Shown: positions 1 to 7,289 of the stretch, piece after piece
Position numbering within the stretch: the first letter of the stretch is position 1
Layout of the letters: the number at the start of each line of letters is the position of its first letter
NCBI GenBank assembly: GCA_046483585.1
Contig: JAWOCV010000079.1
Coordinates: forward strand, 1 to 22,426
Direction of reading: 5' to 3'
DNA: 22,426 nt
DNA from: Marinilabilia sp046483585
GTDB taxonomy: Bacteria; Bacteroidota; Bacteroidia; Bacteroidales; Marinilabiliaceae
Notes under the pieces: model-generated
What the model was told of the DNA's origin: nothing
The model's database searches: none
The model's input: only the letters and a program-made list of their open reading frames with translations
Translations under genes and position numbers: made by a program

Positions 1-585
1 TATAAGGTGTTGAGGAGCCGCCAGGTGGATGATGGTCTTGCTGCCGCGTTCGATCAGATGTGAGGTGGCTATATCGGCACCCTTGAAATCATCGGTGATG
101 ACACGATCGGTCTTGATCTCCTCGCATACGCGGTCAAAAAACACCATTGGAATACCGTTTTCGTACGCATTTTTGAGGTGAGTGAAATCCCTTGTGGTTT
201 TACTGAGTGACACGAGTATTCCGTCTACCCTGTGATCAATAAGGGCCTGGGTGTCAATGACCTCCCTTTGATAATTTTCGTTAGACTGGCATATCATTAC
301 GTTGTAGCCTTCCCCGTAAGCCAGATCTTCAATACCGCTTATTACAGAGGAAAAAAAGTGATGGACAATTTCCGGAATGATGAGCCCGATGGTATTGGTC
401 TTCTGCCTTCTGAGACTTAAAGCCAGAGCATTGGGTCTGTATTTGACTTTTTCCGCAAAAGTCTTCACCAGTTTTTTTGTTTCCTCGTTGATGTCGGGGT
501 GATCTTTCAGGGCCCTGGAAACGGTGGAAGGTGACAACTCAAGGATGCGGGCGATGTCTTTTAGTGTTACATGATTTGACTTCAT
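1..585 (-). CDS. LacI/GalR-family transcriptional regulator (C-terminus beyond window)
   Basis: Reading leftward from an ATG at 585, an open frame of 195 codons runs off the left edge, so the protein is partial. Residues 6-27 form the classic LacI helix-turn-helix (VTLKDIARILELSPSTVSRA). Residues about 49-60 (YRPNALALSLRR) are the hinge helix carrying the leucine that inserts at a central CpG in operators. From about residue 64 (TNTIGLIIPEI) the periplasmic-binding-protein-like sensor domain begins, with HHFFSSVISGIE and a DGILVSLS motif. It is divergent from the susC-type gene, and CpG-centred operator-like sites lie between them. It therefore probably controls the alpha-glucan locus, and may control itself, in response to a sugar. 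The SusR regulator of Bacteroides thetaiotaomicron is a different family. The family call is secure; the ligand is inference. Confidence 0.93.
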   Translation of the reverse strand, partial: MKSNHVTLKDIARILELSPSTVSRALKDHPDINEETKKLVKTFAEKVKYRPNALALSLRRQKTNTIGLIIPEIVHHFFSSVISGIEDLAYGEGYNVMICQSNENYQREVIDTQALIDHRVDGILVSLSKTTRDFTHLKNAYENGIPMVFFDRVCEEIKTDRVITDDFKGADIATSHLIERGSKTIIHLAAPQHLI

Positions 586-857
586 AGTCTGATGTCTTAA
601 GGTTCTTTGTGTGAAGGAAGTTTTCTGGTACCCGGGTTGGAAAACGTCTTGGGGTCGAAATTTTTTGCAATTGTTGCATGGGCACCATCTACAGGCTTGG
701 GAATGTGTTCCGGGCTCTTTTGTTTCGGCTTATCTCAGGCTTAAATATAATAAAAAAGGATAAATTTTGATGCTTCCGGTTTTTTAAATCCGGATTATGA
801 AATTCCCTGCACTGCATTTTATTGAGGGGATGCGGTTGTATCTTCTTTCATCTCTTT

Positions 858-873
858 TCGAAATCGTTTGCGA
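858..873. promoter_or_regulatory. LacI/GalR operator-like site 1
   Basis: A 16-bp dyad TCGAAATC|GTTTGCGA, with 6 of 8 positions symmetric, is centred on CpG 865/866. Its right arm is identical to the GTTTGCGA arm at 942-949. The CpG-centred shape matches the general operator plan of LacI/PurR-type regulators. Assignment to the adjacent regulator is inference. Confidence 0.55.
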
Positions 874-911
874 AACACCCCTCTGAAAAAATCAGAAAAC
901 AGGGTTTTACT

Positions 912-947
912 GCAAACGATGCCGCAAACGATTGCGGTATCGTTTGC
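912..947. promoter_or_regulatory. Nested 36-bp operator palindrome, site 2
   Basis: The central 16 bp (922-937, CCGCAAACGATTGCGG) is symmetric at 7 of 8 positions around CpG 929/930 and resembles a PurR/LacI-type operator. It is flanked by a perfect 9-bp inverted repeat, GCAAACGAT (912-920) and ATCGTTTGC (939-947). The whole 36 bp is therefore symmetric at 16 of 18 positions and contains four GCAAACG-like half-sites at 12-bp steps. It ends 43 bp upstream of the candidate -33 box. That position fits activation, or repression by looping, better than simple promoter occlusion. Confidence 0.72.
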
Positions 948-990
948 GACGATTTTTCTGTAAAGAGCTACGAATCAACGTTAACAAGTG

Positions 991-1021
991 TTTATCCGGG
1001 AATGTTAATTACTTACTTTTG
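991..1021 (+). promoter_or_regulatory. Candidate promoter of the susC operon
   Basis: TACTTTTG at 1014-1021 matches the Bacteroidota -7 consensus TAnnTTTG. TTTA at 991-994, a one-base departure from TTTG, sits 19 nt upstream, the usual spacing. Transcription would start near 1028 and leave a leader of about 200 nt. The placement is by consensus only. Confidence 0.5.
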
Positions 1022-1156
1022 TATGTCAAGAAATGATGAAGCCTGTATAAAGAAATTACCGGTATTAGCTGATGCCTTATAAAGATGTAACGACATTTTC
1101 TCTAAGGTTGACCATTTGGAAAAGGAGATACCGGAAGCGGAAATAACGGTACCTGT

Positions 1157-1184
1157 AGGGACACCCGAACGCGGGATCGTCCCT
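1157..1184 (+). promoter_or_regulatory. GC-rich hairpin in the susC leader
   Basis: AGGGAC (1157-1162) pairs perfectly with GTCCCT (1179-1184). Inside it CCCG (1164-1167) pairs with CGGG (1172-1175) over an AACG loop, leaving a small internal loop (A against ATC). The hairpin ends 41 nt before the susC start. No U-run follows, so it is not a canonical terminator. It may affect leader stability or translation; the role is unknown. Confidence 0.5.
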
Positions 1185-1225
1185 GAAAAGATGTTTAATC
1201 CAGTTTATTTTTAAATCAAAGTTTT

Positions 1226-4201
1226 ATGAAAAAACAGTTTAATTATTACAAAATCCTGTTTTTCTTTTTTGGGCTTGGTATTTTTACAAATGCCTCGGCT
1301 CAGGAAGTAACAGTGACAGGGACGGTAACGGACGCTGAGGCGGATGAGCCGTTACCAGGCGTGACCGTCGTTATTAAGGGAACCCAGCAAGGTGCTGTCA
1401 CCACCCCCGAAGGGGTTTACACCATTGAAGCAGAACAAGGTGATGTGCTGGAATTTTCTTTTGTAGGTTTCAGGTCCGAAGAGGTTACCGTTGGAGAAGA
1501 TGAAACCATTGATGTAGCCCTGAGGCCCGATGTTATGGGCCTCGACGAGGTTGTGGTGATCGGATATGGTCAGGTCAGAAAAGATGATGCAACCGGGTCT
1601 GTAAATTCCATAAATACTGAGGATATCAGTCAGGGATCTGCAGTTTCGGCTGATGATTTATTGAATGGTAGAACTTCTGGTGTTCAGATCACTTCTTCAG
1701 GCGGGGCACCCGGTGCCGGATCGACCATCCGTATCCGTGGAGGTTCTTCTTTGTCGGCAAGCAATGATCCACTTATTGTAATTGATGGTGTTCCGGTGGA
1801 TAATGATGGGATTTCCGGAATGAGTAATCCGTTAAGTTCAATAAATCCCAATGATATTGAGAGTTTTAATATTTTGAAAGATGCTTCTGCAACCGCTATT
1901 TATGGATCGCGGGCATCCAACGGAGTTATTATGATCACCACTAAGAGTGGTAAAAAGGGTGATGAAGTCAAGTTCAACTATCATGGTTACGTGACATTAA
2001 ACAGTATAGATGAAAAAGTTGACGTGTTGTCGGCTGATGAATTCAGAGATTTTGTTGCTGACAAAGATCCCGGCGGTGTGGATGCATTAGGAGATGCTAA
2101 TACGGATTGGCAGGAGCAGATTTTCCGGAACTCTATGGGTCAGGATCATACCTTTAGTGCGACAGGCGCTTATAAAAACATCCCCTTCCGTGCTTCGGTA
2201 GGTTACACCAACGAGGATGGCATCATTAAAACTTCTAATTTTGAGCGTACAACCGCATCTTTGCGGACTAATCCCTCCTTTTTTGAGGATCATCTGAAGC
2301 TAAACTTTAATTTGAAGGGTGTTCAAAACAATAATCAGTTTGTGGATAATGGGGTAATCGGGAATGCTATAACCTTTGACCCCACACAACCTACCCATCG
2401 TGATGATGACAGGTTTGACGGGTATTTTACGTGGATGTCTGGAGATAATCCCAACACCGTGGCTGTTCCCAACCCTCTGTCGCAATTATACAACAGAGAT
2501 GATGAATCAACGGCTAAAAGAGCCATTGGGAATTTGCAGCTAGACTATACTTTTCATTTTTTGCCCGAACTCAGTGCCAATCTTAATCTGGGGTTTGATT
2601 ATTCAGATAGTGAAGGGTCAACCGTAGTAGACGAAAATTCAAATTTTTCATGGACTGCCCTGGACCGCAGAGATGGCAGTTGGGGCGATTATACGCAGGA
2701 AAAGAAAAATGAGCTGGTCGATTTTTATTTGAATTATGCAACTGATTTGGATGATTTAAGCAGCCGGGTTGATCTGATGCTTGGTTATTCAGAACAACAT
2801 TTTTGGCGTAAGGATTTCTACCGAGAAACCTCCTATGATGGTTCCACTGTTTATAGTGATTCCCCTGCAGATGAATCGGAAAACAACCTTCGTTCTTATT
2901 TCGGGCGTTTAAACTATACTCTTCTTGACAAGTATTTGCTTACTTTTACTTTGCGTCATGATGGAACATCAAGATTCCATGAAGACACCCGCTGGGGAAC
3001 ATTCCCTTCCGCAGCATTGGCGTGGAGACTGACAGAAGAACCTTTCCTCAGCGAAGCCGAAACCCTTTCTAATTTGAAATTGCGTTTGGGTTATGGAGTA
3101 ACCGGACAACAAAATATCAATCAGGGAAATTACCCCTACCTTGCCAGATATACTGCCGGAACCAATACCGCTCAGTATCAGATGGGGGATTCTTTTCAAA
3201 CAACCCTCCGTCCGGAAGGTTATAATAAGGACCTGAAGTGGGAAGAAACCACCACTTATAATATTGGTCTGGATTATGGATTTTTCAACAATCGATTGTC
3301 TGGTGCCATTGAGGCTTATTACCGCGAAACAAAAGACTTGTTGAATGTAATTCCTGTCTCGGCCGGAACAAACTTCACAAACCAGTTGCTCACAAACGTG
3401 GGAGACCTGGAGAACCGTGGGGTGGAACTGACTGTTGATGGACACCCCATTTCAAGAGATGATTTTTCCTGGAAAATAGGGTTCAATGCCACTTATAGTG
3501 AAACTGAAATCCAAAAGCTTACACTGAGTGATAATCCGGGTTACAAGGGTGTCTATGTCGGAGGTATTTCAGGTGGAACAGGCAATACAGCCCAGATTCA
3601 CAGTGTCGGGCATTCGCCTAATGCCTTTTATGTGTATGAACAGGTTTATGATGAGGAAGGTAATCCCATCGATGGTTTATATGCTGACAGAGACGGAGAC
3701 GGTGAAGTAACCGGCGACGACCGGTACCAGCTGGAGAAGCCTTCTCCTGATGTTTTTATGGGACTGAATTCTAGTTTGAAGTACAATAATTTTGATTTTA
3801 GCTTTTCAGCCCGAGCCAACGTGGGCAACTATGTATATAATAATGTGTTTTCTTCATATGGCTTTTCTGCTAATGTATGGGAAAATGGTTTTCTGAGCAA
3901 CGTCGTACGCGATGCTACAAAAAGCAATTTCAGAAATGCCCGGTATCTTTCCGATTATTATGTGAAAAATGCCTCTTTCCTGAGGATGGATAATATTTCA
4001 TTGGGTTACACCTTTGATAATATGGGCTATCTCGGAAATTTTATGGGTGAAGATGTCAGTGCCCGCGTGTACGGAACTGTTGAAAATGCATTTGTTATTA
4101 CGGAATATGAGGGGCTTGATCCTGAAGTGGAAAATGGCATTGATAGTAATGTATATCCACGGCCAAGAGTTTTTATGTTTGGCGTAAATGTTAACTTTTA
4201 A
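1226..4201 (+). CDS. susC: SusC-type TonB-dependent outer-membrane oligosaccharide transporter
   Basis: The product has 991 residues, the normal size for SusC/RagA proteins. A signal peptide (1-25, cleaved near ASA|QE) is followed by a carboxypeptidase-D-regulatory-like beta-sandwich (about 28-100, GTVTDAEADEPLPGVTVVIKG). Then come the SusC signature LDEVVVIGYG (106-115), a plug domain (about 116-240, with RIRGGSSLSASNDPLIVIDG) and a large TonB-dependent beta-barrel. The barrel ends in the aromatic FGVNVNF expected for BAM insertion. It would import alpha-glucan oligosaccharides across the outer membrane using TonB energy, with the SusD lipoprotein encoded 12 bp downstream acting as lid. The ATG at 1226 is the first start that gives the signal peptide. 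Substrate is inferred from the neighbouring GH97, GH13 and SusE-type genes. Confidence 0.96.
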   Translation: MKKQFNYYKILFFFFGLGIFTNASAQEVTVTGTVTDAEADEPLPGVTVVIKGTQQGAVTTPEGVYTIEAEQGDVLEFSFVGFRSEEVTVGEDETIDVALRPDVMGLDEVVVIGYGQVRKDDATGSVNSINTEDISQGSAVSADDLLNGRTSGVQITSSGGAPGAGSTIRIRGGSSLSASNDPLIVIDGVPVDNDGISGMSNPLSSINPNDIESFNILKDASATAIYGSRASNGVIMITTKSGKKGDEVKFNYHGYVTLNSIDEKVDVLSADEFRDFVADKDPGGVDALGDANTDWQEQIFRNSMGQDHTFSATGAYKNIPFRASVGYTNEDGIIKTSNFERTTASLRTNPSFFEDHLKLNFNLKGVQNNNQFVDNGVIGNAITFDPTQPTHRDDDRFDGYFTWMSGDNPNTVAVPNPLSQLYNRDDESTAKRAIGNLQLDYTFHFLPELSANLNLGFDYSDSEGSTVVDENSNFSWTALDRRDGSWGDYTQEKKNELVDFYLNYATDLDDLSSRVDLMLGYSEQHFWRKDFYRETSYDGSTVYSDSPADESENNLRSYFGRLNYTLLDKYLLTFTLRHDGTSRFHEDTRWGTFPSAALAWRLTEEPFLSEAETLSNLKLRLGYGVTGQQNINQGNYPYLARYTAGTNTAQYQMGDSFQTTLRPEGYNKDLKWEETTTYNIGLDYGFFNNRLSGAIEAYYRETKDLLNVIPVSAGTNFTNQLLTNVGDLENRGVELTVDGHPISRDDFSWKIGFNATYSETEIQKLTLSDNPGYKGVYVGGISGGTGNTAQIHSVGHSPNAFYVYEQVYDEEGNPIDGLYADRDGDGEVTGDDRYQLEKPSPDVFMGLNSSLKYNNFDFSFSARANVGNYVYNNVFSSYGFSANVWENGFLSNVVRDATKSNFRNARYLSDYYVKNASFLRMDNISLGYTFDNMGYLGNFMGEDVSARVYGTVENAFVITEYEGLDPEVENGIDSNVYPRPRVFMFGVNVNF

Positions 4202-4213
4202 TCTGAGATTATT

Positions 4214-5815
4214 ATGAATACAAAAATATTTAAAGGAATGATAGTGGCAGGGGTCTTCGGACTGATGTTGGCATTTACGACCTCCTGCTATGATCTGAAT
4301 ACCGAACCGCTTTCTGAAACAGAAGTTACTTCAGCATCGGTATTTGATGATCCTGCTTCATACAAGCAGTTTTTGGCTAAGCTTTATGCTGGTCTTGCTG
4401 TCAGCGGACAAGACGGTCCTGCTGGTGAGCCTGATATTAGTGGAATCGATGAAGGATTCAGCCAGTTTCTGAGAGGTTACTGGATGGCACAGGAACTTTC
4501 TACTGATGAAGCCCTTGTCAGTTGGAACGATCAAACAATTAAAGATTTTCATGATCAGGACTGGGGCTCTACTGATGTTTTCATCACTGCTTTGTATTAC
4601 CGGGTGTTTTACCAAATCCCGCTGGCTAATGAGTTTTTGCGTGAAACAACAGACAGTAAGCTTGACTCCCGGGGAGTTGAAAGCGGATTACGTGACGACA
4701 TTCAAACGTTCCGGGCAGAAGCCAGATTTCTCAGGGCTTTAAGTTATTGGCACGGGATTGATTTGTTTGCAAACATACCATTTGTGACCGAAGAAGATCC
4801 TGTAGGAAATTTTCTTCCGGAACAAAAGTCAAGGAGTTTTGTGTTTGATTTCATAGAAGAGGAACTGCTTGCTATTGAGAGTGAACTTCCCGAGCCAGGG
4901 TCCAATGAATATGGCCGGGCTGATAAGGCTGCTGCCTGGACTTTGCTTGCCAAACTTTATCTGAATGCAGAAGTTTACACCGGAGAAGAACGTTATACAG
5001 ATTGTATTACTTACTGTGAGAGGATCATTAATGCTGGCTATGAGCTTTCGGATGACTATGAAAGACTTTTCCTGGCAGACAATCATACTCAGGATAATGA
5101 AATCATCTTCCCCATCGCATTTGACGGAGAGCATACCAAATCATACGGAGGAATGACTTATATTATTGCGGCAGCACTCAATGGAGAATGGGGAGACCTC
5201 GAAGAGATGTTTGGTACGACCCAGGGCTGGGGCGGAAACCGCACCACTAAGGCTTTGGTTGAAAAATTTCCGGAAGATGGCGAAGACAGCCGTGCCATGT
5301 TCTTCACCGAAGGACATAGCCTCGAGATAGATGAGGTTGGAGATTTTTTCCAGGGATATGGTGTCACCAAATTTAAAAACCTCACCAGTGACGGTGAACC
5401 CGGGTCAAATGAGCAGTTCATGGACACCGATTTTCCTATGTTCCGTCTTGCTGACGTTTATCTGATGTATGCCGAGGCCGTTTTACGTGGCGGTGAAGGT
5501 GGCAGTGTCGGTGATGCTGTGACTTATGTCAATGCCTTGAGAGAGCGTGCTTATGGAGATGAATCGGGCAACATATCCCAGTCTGATCTGGATCTTGACT
5601 TCATTATCGATGAGAGGGCGCGTGAACTTTATTGGGAAGCTCACCGCCGTACCGATCTTGTTCGTTTTGACAGTTTTAGTCAGTCGGATTATGTGTGGCC
5701 ATGGAAAGGCGGCATCAAAGAAGGTAAATCAACGGATCCAAAGTATGATGTATTTCCTATTCCGGCCGACGATCTGGGGGCAAACCCAAAACTGGAACAA
5801 AACGAAGGGTATTAA
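4214..5815 (+). CDS. susD: SusD-type starch-oligosaccharide-binding lipoprotein
   Basis: The product has 533 residues. The N-terminus is a lipoprotein signal with lipobox TTSC and lipid-attachment Cys25. The mature start (YDLNTEP) and the segment around residues 36-60 (TSASVFDDPASYKQFLAKLYAGLA) are typical of SusD/RagB. The middle carries the TPR-like pattern (TFRAEARFLRALSYW and AAAWTLLAKLYLNAEVYTGE). The C-terminal part has the family motif RLADVYLMYAEAVLR and the closing block IIDERARELYWEAHRRTDLVRF, ending with FPIPADDLGANPKLEQNEGY. It is surface-exposed and closes over the SusC barrel to capture glucan chains. It lies 12 bp after susC and is surely cotranscribed. Confidence 0.96.
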   Translation: MNTKIFKGMIVAGVFGLMLAFTTSCYDLNTEPLSETEVTSASVFDDPASYKQFLAKLYAGLAVSGQDGPAGEPDISGIDEGFSQFLRGYWMAQELSTDEALVSWNDQTIKDFHDQDWGSTDVFITALYYRVFYQIPLANEFLRETTDSKLDSRGVESGLRDDIQTFRAEARFLRALSYWHGIDLFANIPFVTEEDPVGNFLPEQKSRSFVFDFIEEELLAIESELPEPGSNEYGRADKAAAWTLLAKLYLNAEVYTGEERYTDCITYCERIINAGYELSDDYERLFLADNHTQDNEIIFPIAFDGEHTKSYGGMTYIIAAALNGEWGDLEEMFGTTQGWGGNRTTKALVEKFPEDGEDSRAMFFTEGHSLEIDEVGDFFQGYGVTKFKNLTSDGEPGSNEQFMDTDFPMFRLADVYLMYAEAVLRGGEGGSVGDAVTYVNALRERAYGDESGNISQSDLDLDFIIDERARELYWEAHRRTDLVRFDSFSQSDYVWPWKGGIKEGKSTDPKYDVFPIPADDLGANPKLEQNEGY

Positions 5816-5905
5816 TTAGTTTGTTGTCTACAATAACCAGGAAGTTGGTTGTATAAAACCGGAATGACAAAAGTTCATTAACAATAAACAAATGTCACCA
5901 TGAGG

Positions 5906-5923
5906 GCCTGCCCGCGGGCAGGC
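5906..5923. repeat. Perfect 18-bp GC-rich palindrome between susD and the SusE-type gene
   Basis: GCCTGCCCGCGGGCAGGC is fully self-complementary and lies in the 138-bp gap between the two cistrons, 30 bp before the chosen start of the SusE-type gene. In RNA it would form a very stable stem. A related sequence (15 of 18 identical) occurs at 22201-22218, which suggests a dispersed palindromic repeat. It could tune the ratio of susCD to downstream message. Confidence 0.7.
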
Positions 5924-5953
5924 TCCATACAACCATTAAAAAAATCAATTCGT

Positions 5954-7033
5954 ATGAAAAATATAAAATTTTTGTTTGTTGCACTTTTAGGCGTTATAGG
6001 GTTATACTCGTGCGATCAGACAGATGATGAGCCAATGGTGGGGACCTATACCCCGCCGGCAATAACGATCCCCGAAGCAGGAGCCAATTATGTTCTTAGC
6101 GAAAAGGGAGCCGAGAACCTGATAGAGGTAATGGAATGGGAACCGGCGGATTTTGGTTTCGATGCTGCAGTTGATTATACCGTTGAAGTAGATGGTGTGG
6201 ATGGCGATTTTTCTGAACCATATGAGCTTGCCACTTCAAATTCTACTGATTTGCGACTCAAGGTGAAAGAACTGAATGATGCTGCTATTGAGTATTTAGA
6301 ACCGGAAGAACCGGGGGAACTGCTCGTCCGTTTGAAGGCAGAATTACATGACGATGTGGAAGTTCTGTATTCTGATCCTGTCACAATCTCCGTGGTTCCC
6401 TATTCCACGCTCAAGGTGATTGAACCTTTATTTATTGTAGGCGATGTGCTGGGTTCAGATCACGAATGGGATAACAATAATTATACCTACATCATGTTCC
6501 GTGACAGTGATGATCCTAATGTGTTCGATTATACTTATACCGGCCACTTTAATGCAGGCGGATATAAGCTGTTGCCCGAGTTAGGAAACTGGGATCGTCA
6601 GTTTGGATTGATTGATGGAGAACTGGTGAAAGATGACGGAGGTTCAGGAAATATAACCATTGAGGAGGACGGTTATTACACCATTAACATTAATACCGAT
6701 GAAGTAACATTTAGCCAGGAACCCTATGATGCTTCCGGCGATGATCCTTATGATATGATCGGTTTGATCGGTGAGTTTACTGAATGGGAAAGTGACCATG
6801 AAATGACGCAAAGTTCTTATGATCCGCATATCTGGACTGCCGATGATGTAGAGCTTCCTGAAGGTGAAGTGAAGTTCCGTGCCAACGGTGCATGGGATAC
6901 CAACTGGGGGGCGGCCGACAGTTTCCCTTATGGTCAGGCTGATATTAATGGGGATAACATTGTTGTTCCTGAAGGGACTTACTTTGTCAAGTTCAATTCT
7001 ATCACCGGACATTACGTGTTTTACGAGAAATAA
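5954..7033 (+). CDS. susE: SusE-type surface starch-binding lipoprotein
   Basis: Starting at the ATG at 5954 gives 359 residues with a clean lipoprotein signal (MKNIKFLFVALLGVIGLYSC, Cys20) followed by an acidic stretch (DQTDDE) resembling the Bacteroidota surface-export signal. A longer frame from 5900 would add 18 residues, read through the GC palindrome and bury the signal, so it is rejected. Residues about 35-150 form the SusE N-terminal beta-sandwich (AITIPEAGANYVLSEKGAEN). Two SusE/SusF carbohydrate-binding-type domains follow, at about 157-256 (LFIVGDVLGSDHEWDNNNY) and 266-359 (YDMIGLIGEFTEWESDHEM). Trp and Tyr residues in them could stack on glucose rings. SusE in B. thetaiotaomicron is of similar length and plan. 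No enzymatic activity is expected. Confidence 0.88.
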   Translation: MKNIKFLFVALLGVIGLYSCDQTDDEPMVGTYTPPAITIPEAGANYVLSEKGAENLIEVMEWEPADFGFDAAVDYTVEVDGVDGDFSEPYELATSNSTDLRLKVKELNDAAIEYLEPEEPGELLVRLKAELHDDVEVLYSDPVTISVVPYSTLKVIEPLFIVGDVLGSDHEWDNNNYTYIMFRDSDDPNVFDYTYTGHFNAGGYKLLPELGNWDRQFGLIDGELVKDDGGSGNITIEEDGYYTININTDEVTFSQEPYDASGDDPYDMIGLIGEFTEWESDHEMTQSSYDPHIWTADDVELPEGEVKFRANGAWDTNWGAADSFPYGQADINGDNIVVPEGTYFVKFNSITGHYVFYEK

Positions 7034-7048
7034 TTGAATCTTTTTATC

Positions 7049-7087
7049 GGGCAGGAAGGCTTAATCAAACCTTCCTGCTCTTTTTTT
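7049..7087 (+). terminator. Rho-independent terminator after the SusE-type gene
   Basis: GCAGGAAGG (7051-7059) pairs perfectly with CCTTCCTGC (7070-7078) over a 10-nt loop, can extend by G-U and G-C pairs at the base, and is followed by seven T residues at 7081-7087. It starts 16 bp after the stop codon. It would end, or partly end, the susCDE message. Confidence 0.9.
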
Positions 7088-7213
7088 CCAACAGAGGGCC
7101 CGACTGGAGGGACTAATGTATAATCCTTTCATACTTCCGGGAAAAATTTTGAACAGGATGTTTGCCAGCCTGGTGGCTTAATAAAAGGCAATTCATAATT
7201 TTCAGGCAAAATC

Positions 7214-7244
7214 CTTTTGAGAAAATAGATTCTTTTCGAGAAAA
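7214..7244. promoter_or_regulatory. Paired CTTTTnnGAAAA-like motifs upstream of GH97
   Basis: CTTTTGAGAAAA (7214-7225) and CTTTTCGAGAAAA (7232-7244) are near-identical, each with approximate dyad symmetry, and begin 18 bp apart, 46-76 bp before the GH97 start. They could be binding sites for a regulator of the second glucan operon. No convincing TAnnTTTG box was found in 7088-7289, so the promoter itself is not placed. Confidence 0.3.
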
Positions 7245-7289
7245 CGTCAGGCAGGTTCCAGTCGACCTTAAAAAATAAATCTTATACTG

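Larger units (their letters stand above)
586..1225. other. Divergent control region between the LacI-type gene and susC
   Basis: These 640 bp hold no convincing gene. The only open frame (822-1082) has no recognisable family and runs through the operator sites. The right half carries two LacI-type operator-like sites (858-873 and 912-947), a Bacteroidota promoter (991-1021) and a GC-rich leader hairpin (1157-1184). The left half (586-850) is low in features; its AT-rich patch near 740-775 could hold the promoter of the regulator, but no clear TAnnTTTG box reads leftward there. Confidence 0.7.

Noticed and set aside
822..1082. 86-codon rightward open frame upstream of susC
   Set aside because: It crosses the operator palindrome and promoter, shows no family motif or secretion signal, and has the composition of control DNA.
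5900..5953. Upstream start for the SusE-type protein
   Set aside because: It would place 18 charged or GC-palindrome-encoded residues before a perfect lipoprotein signal that starts at 5954.
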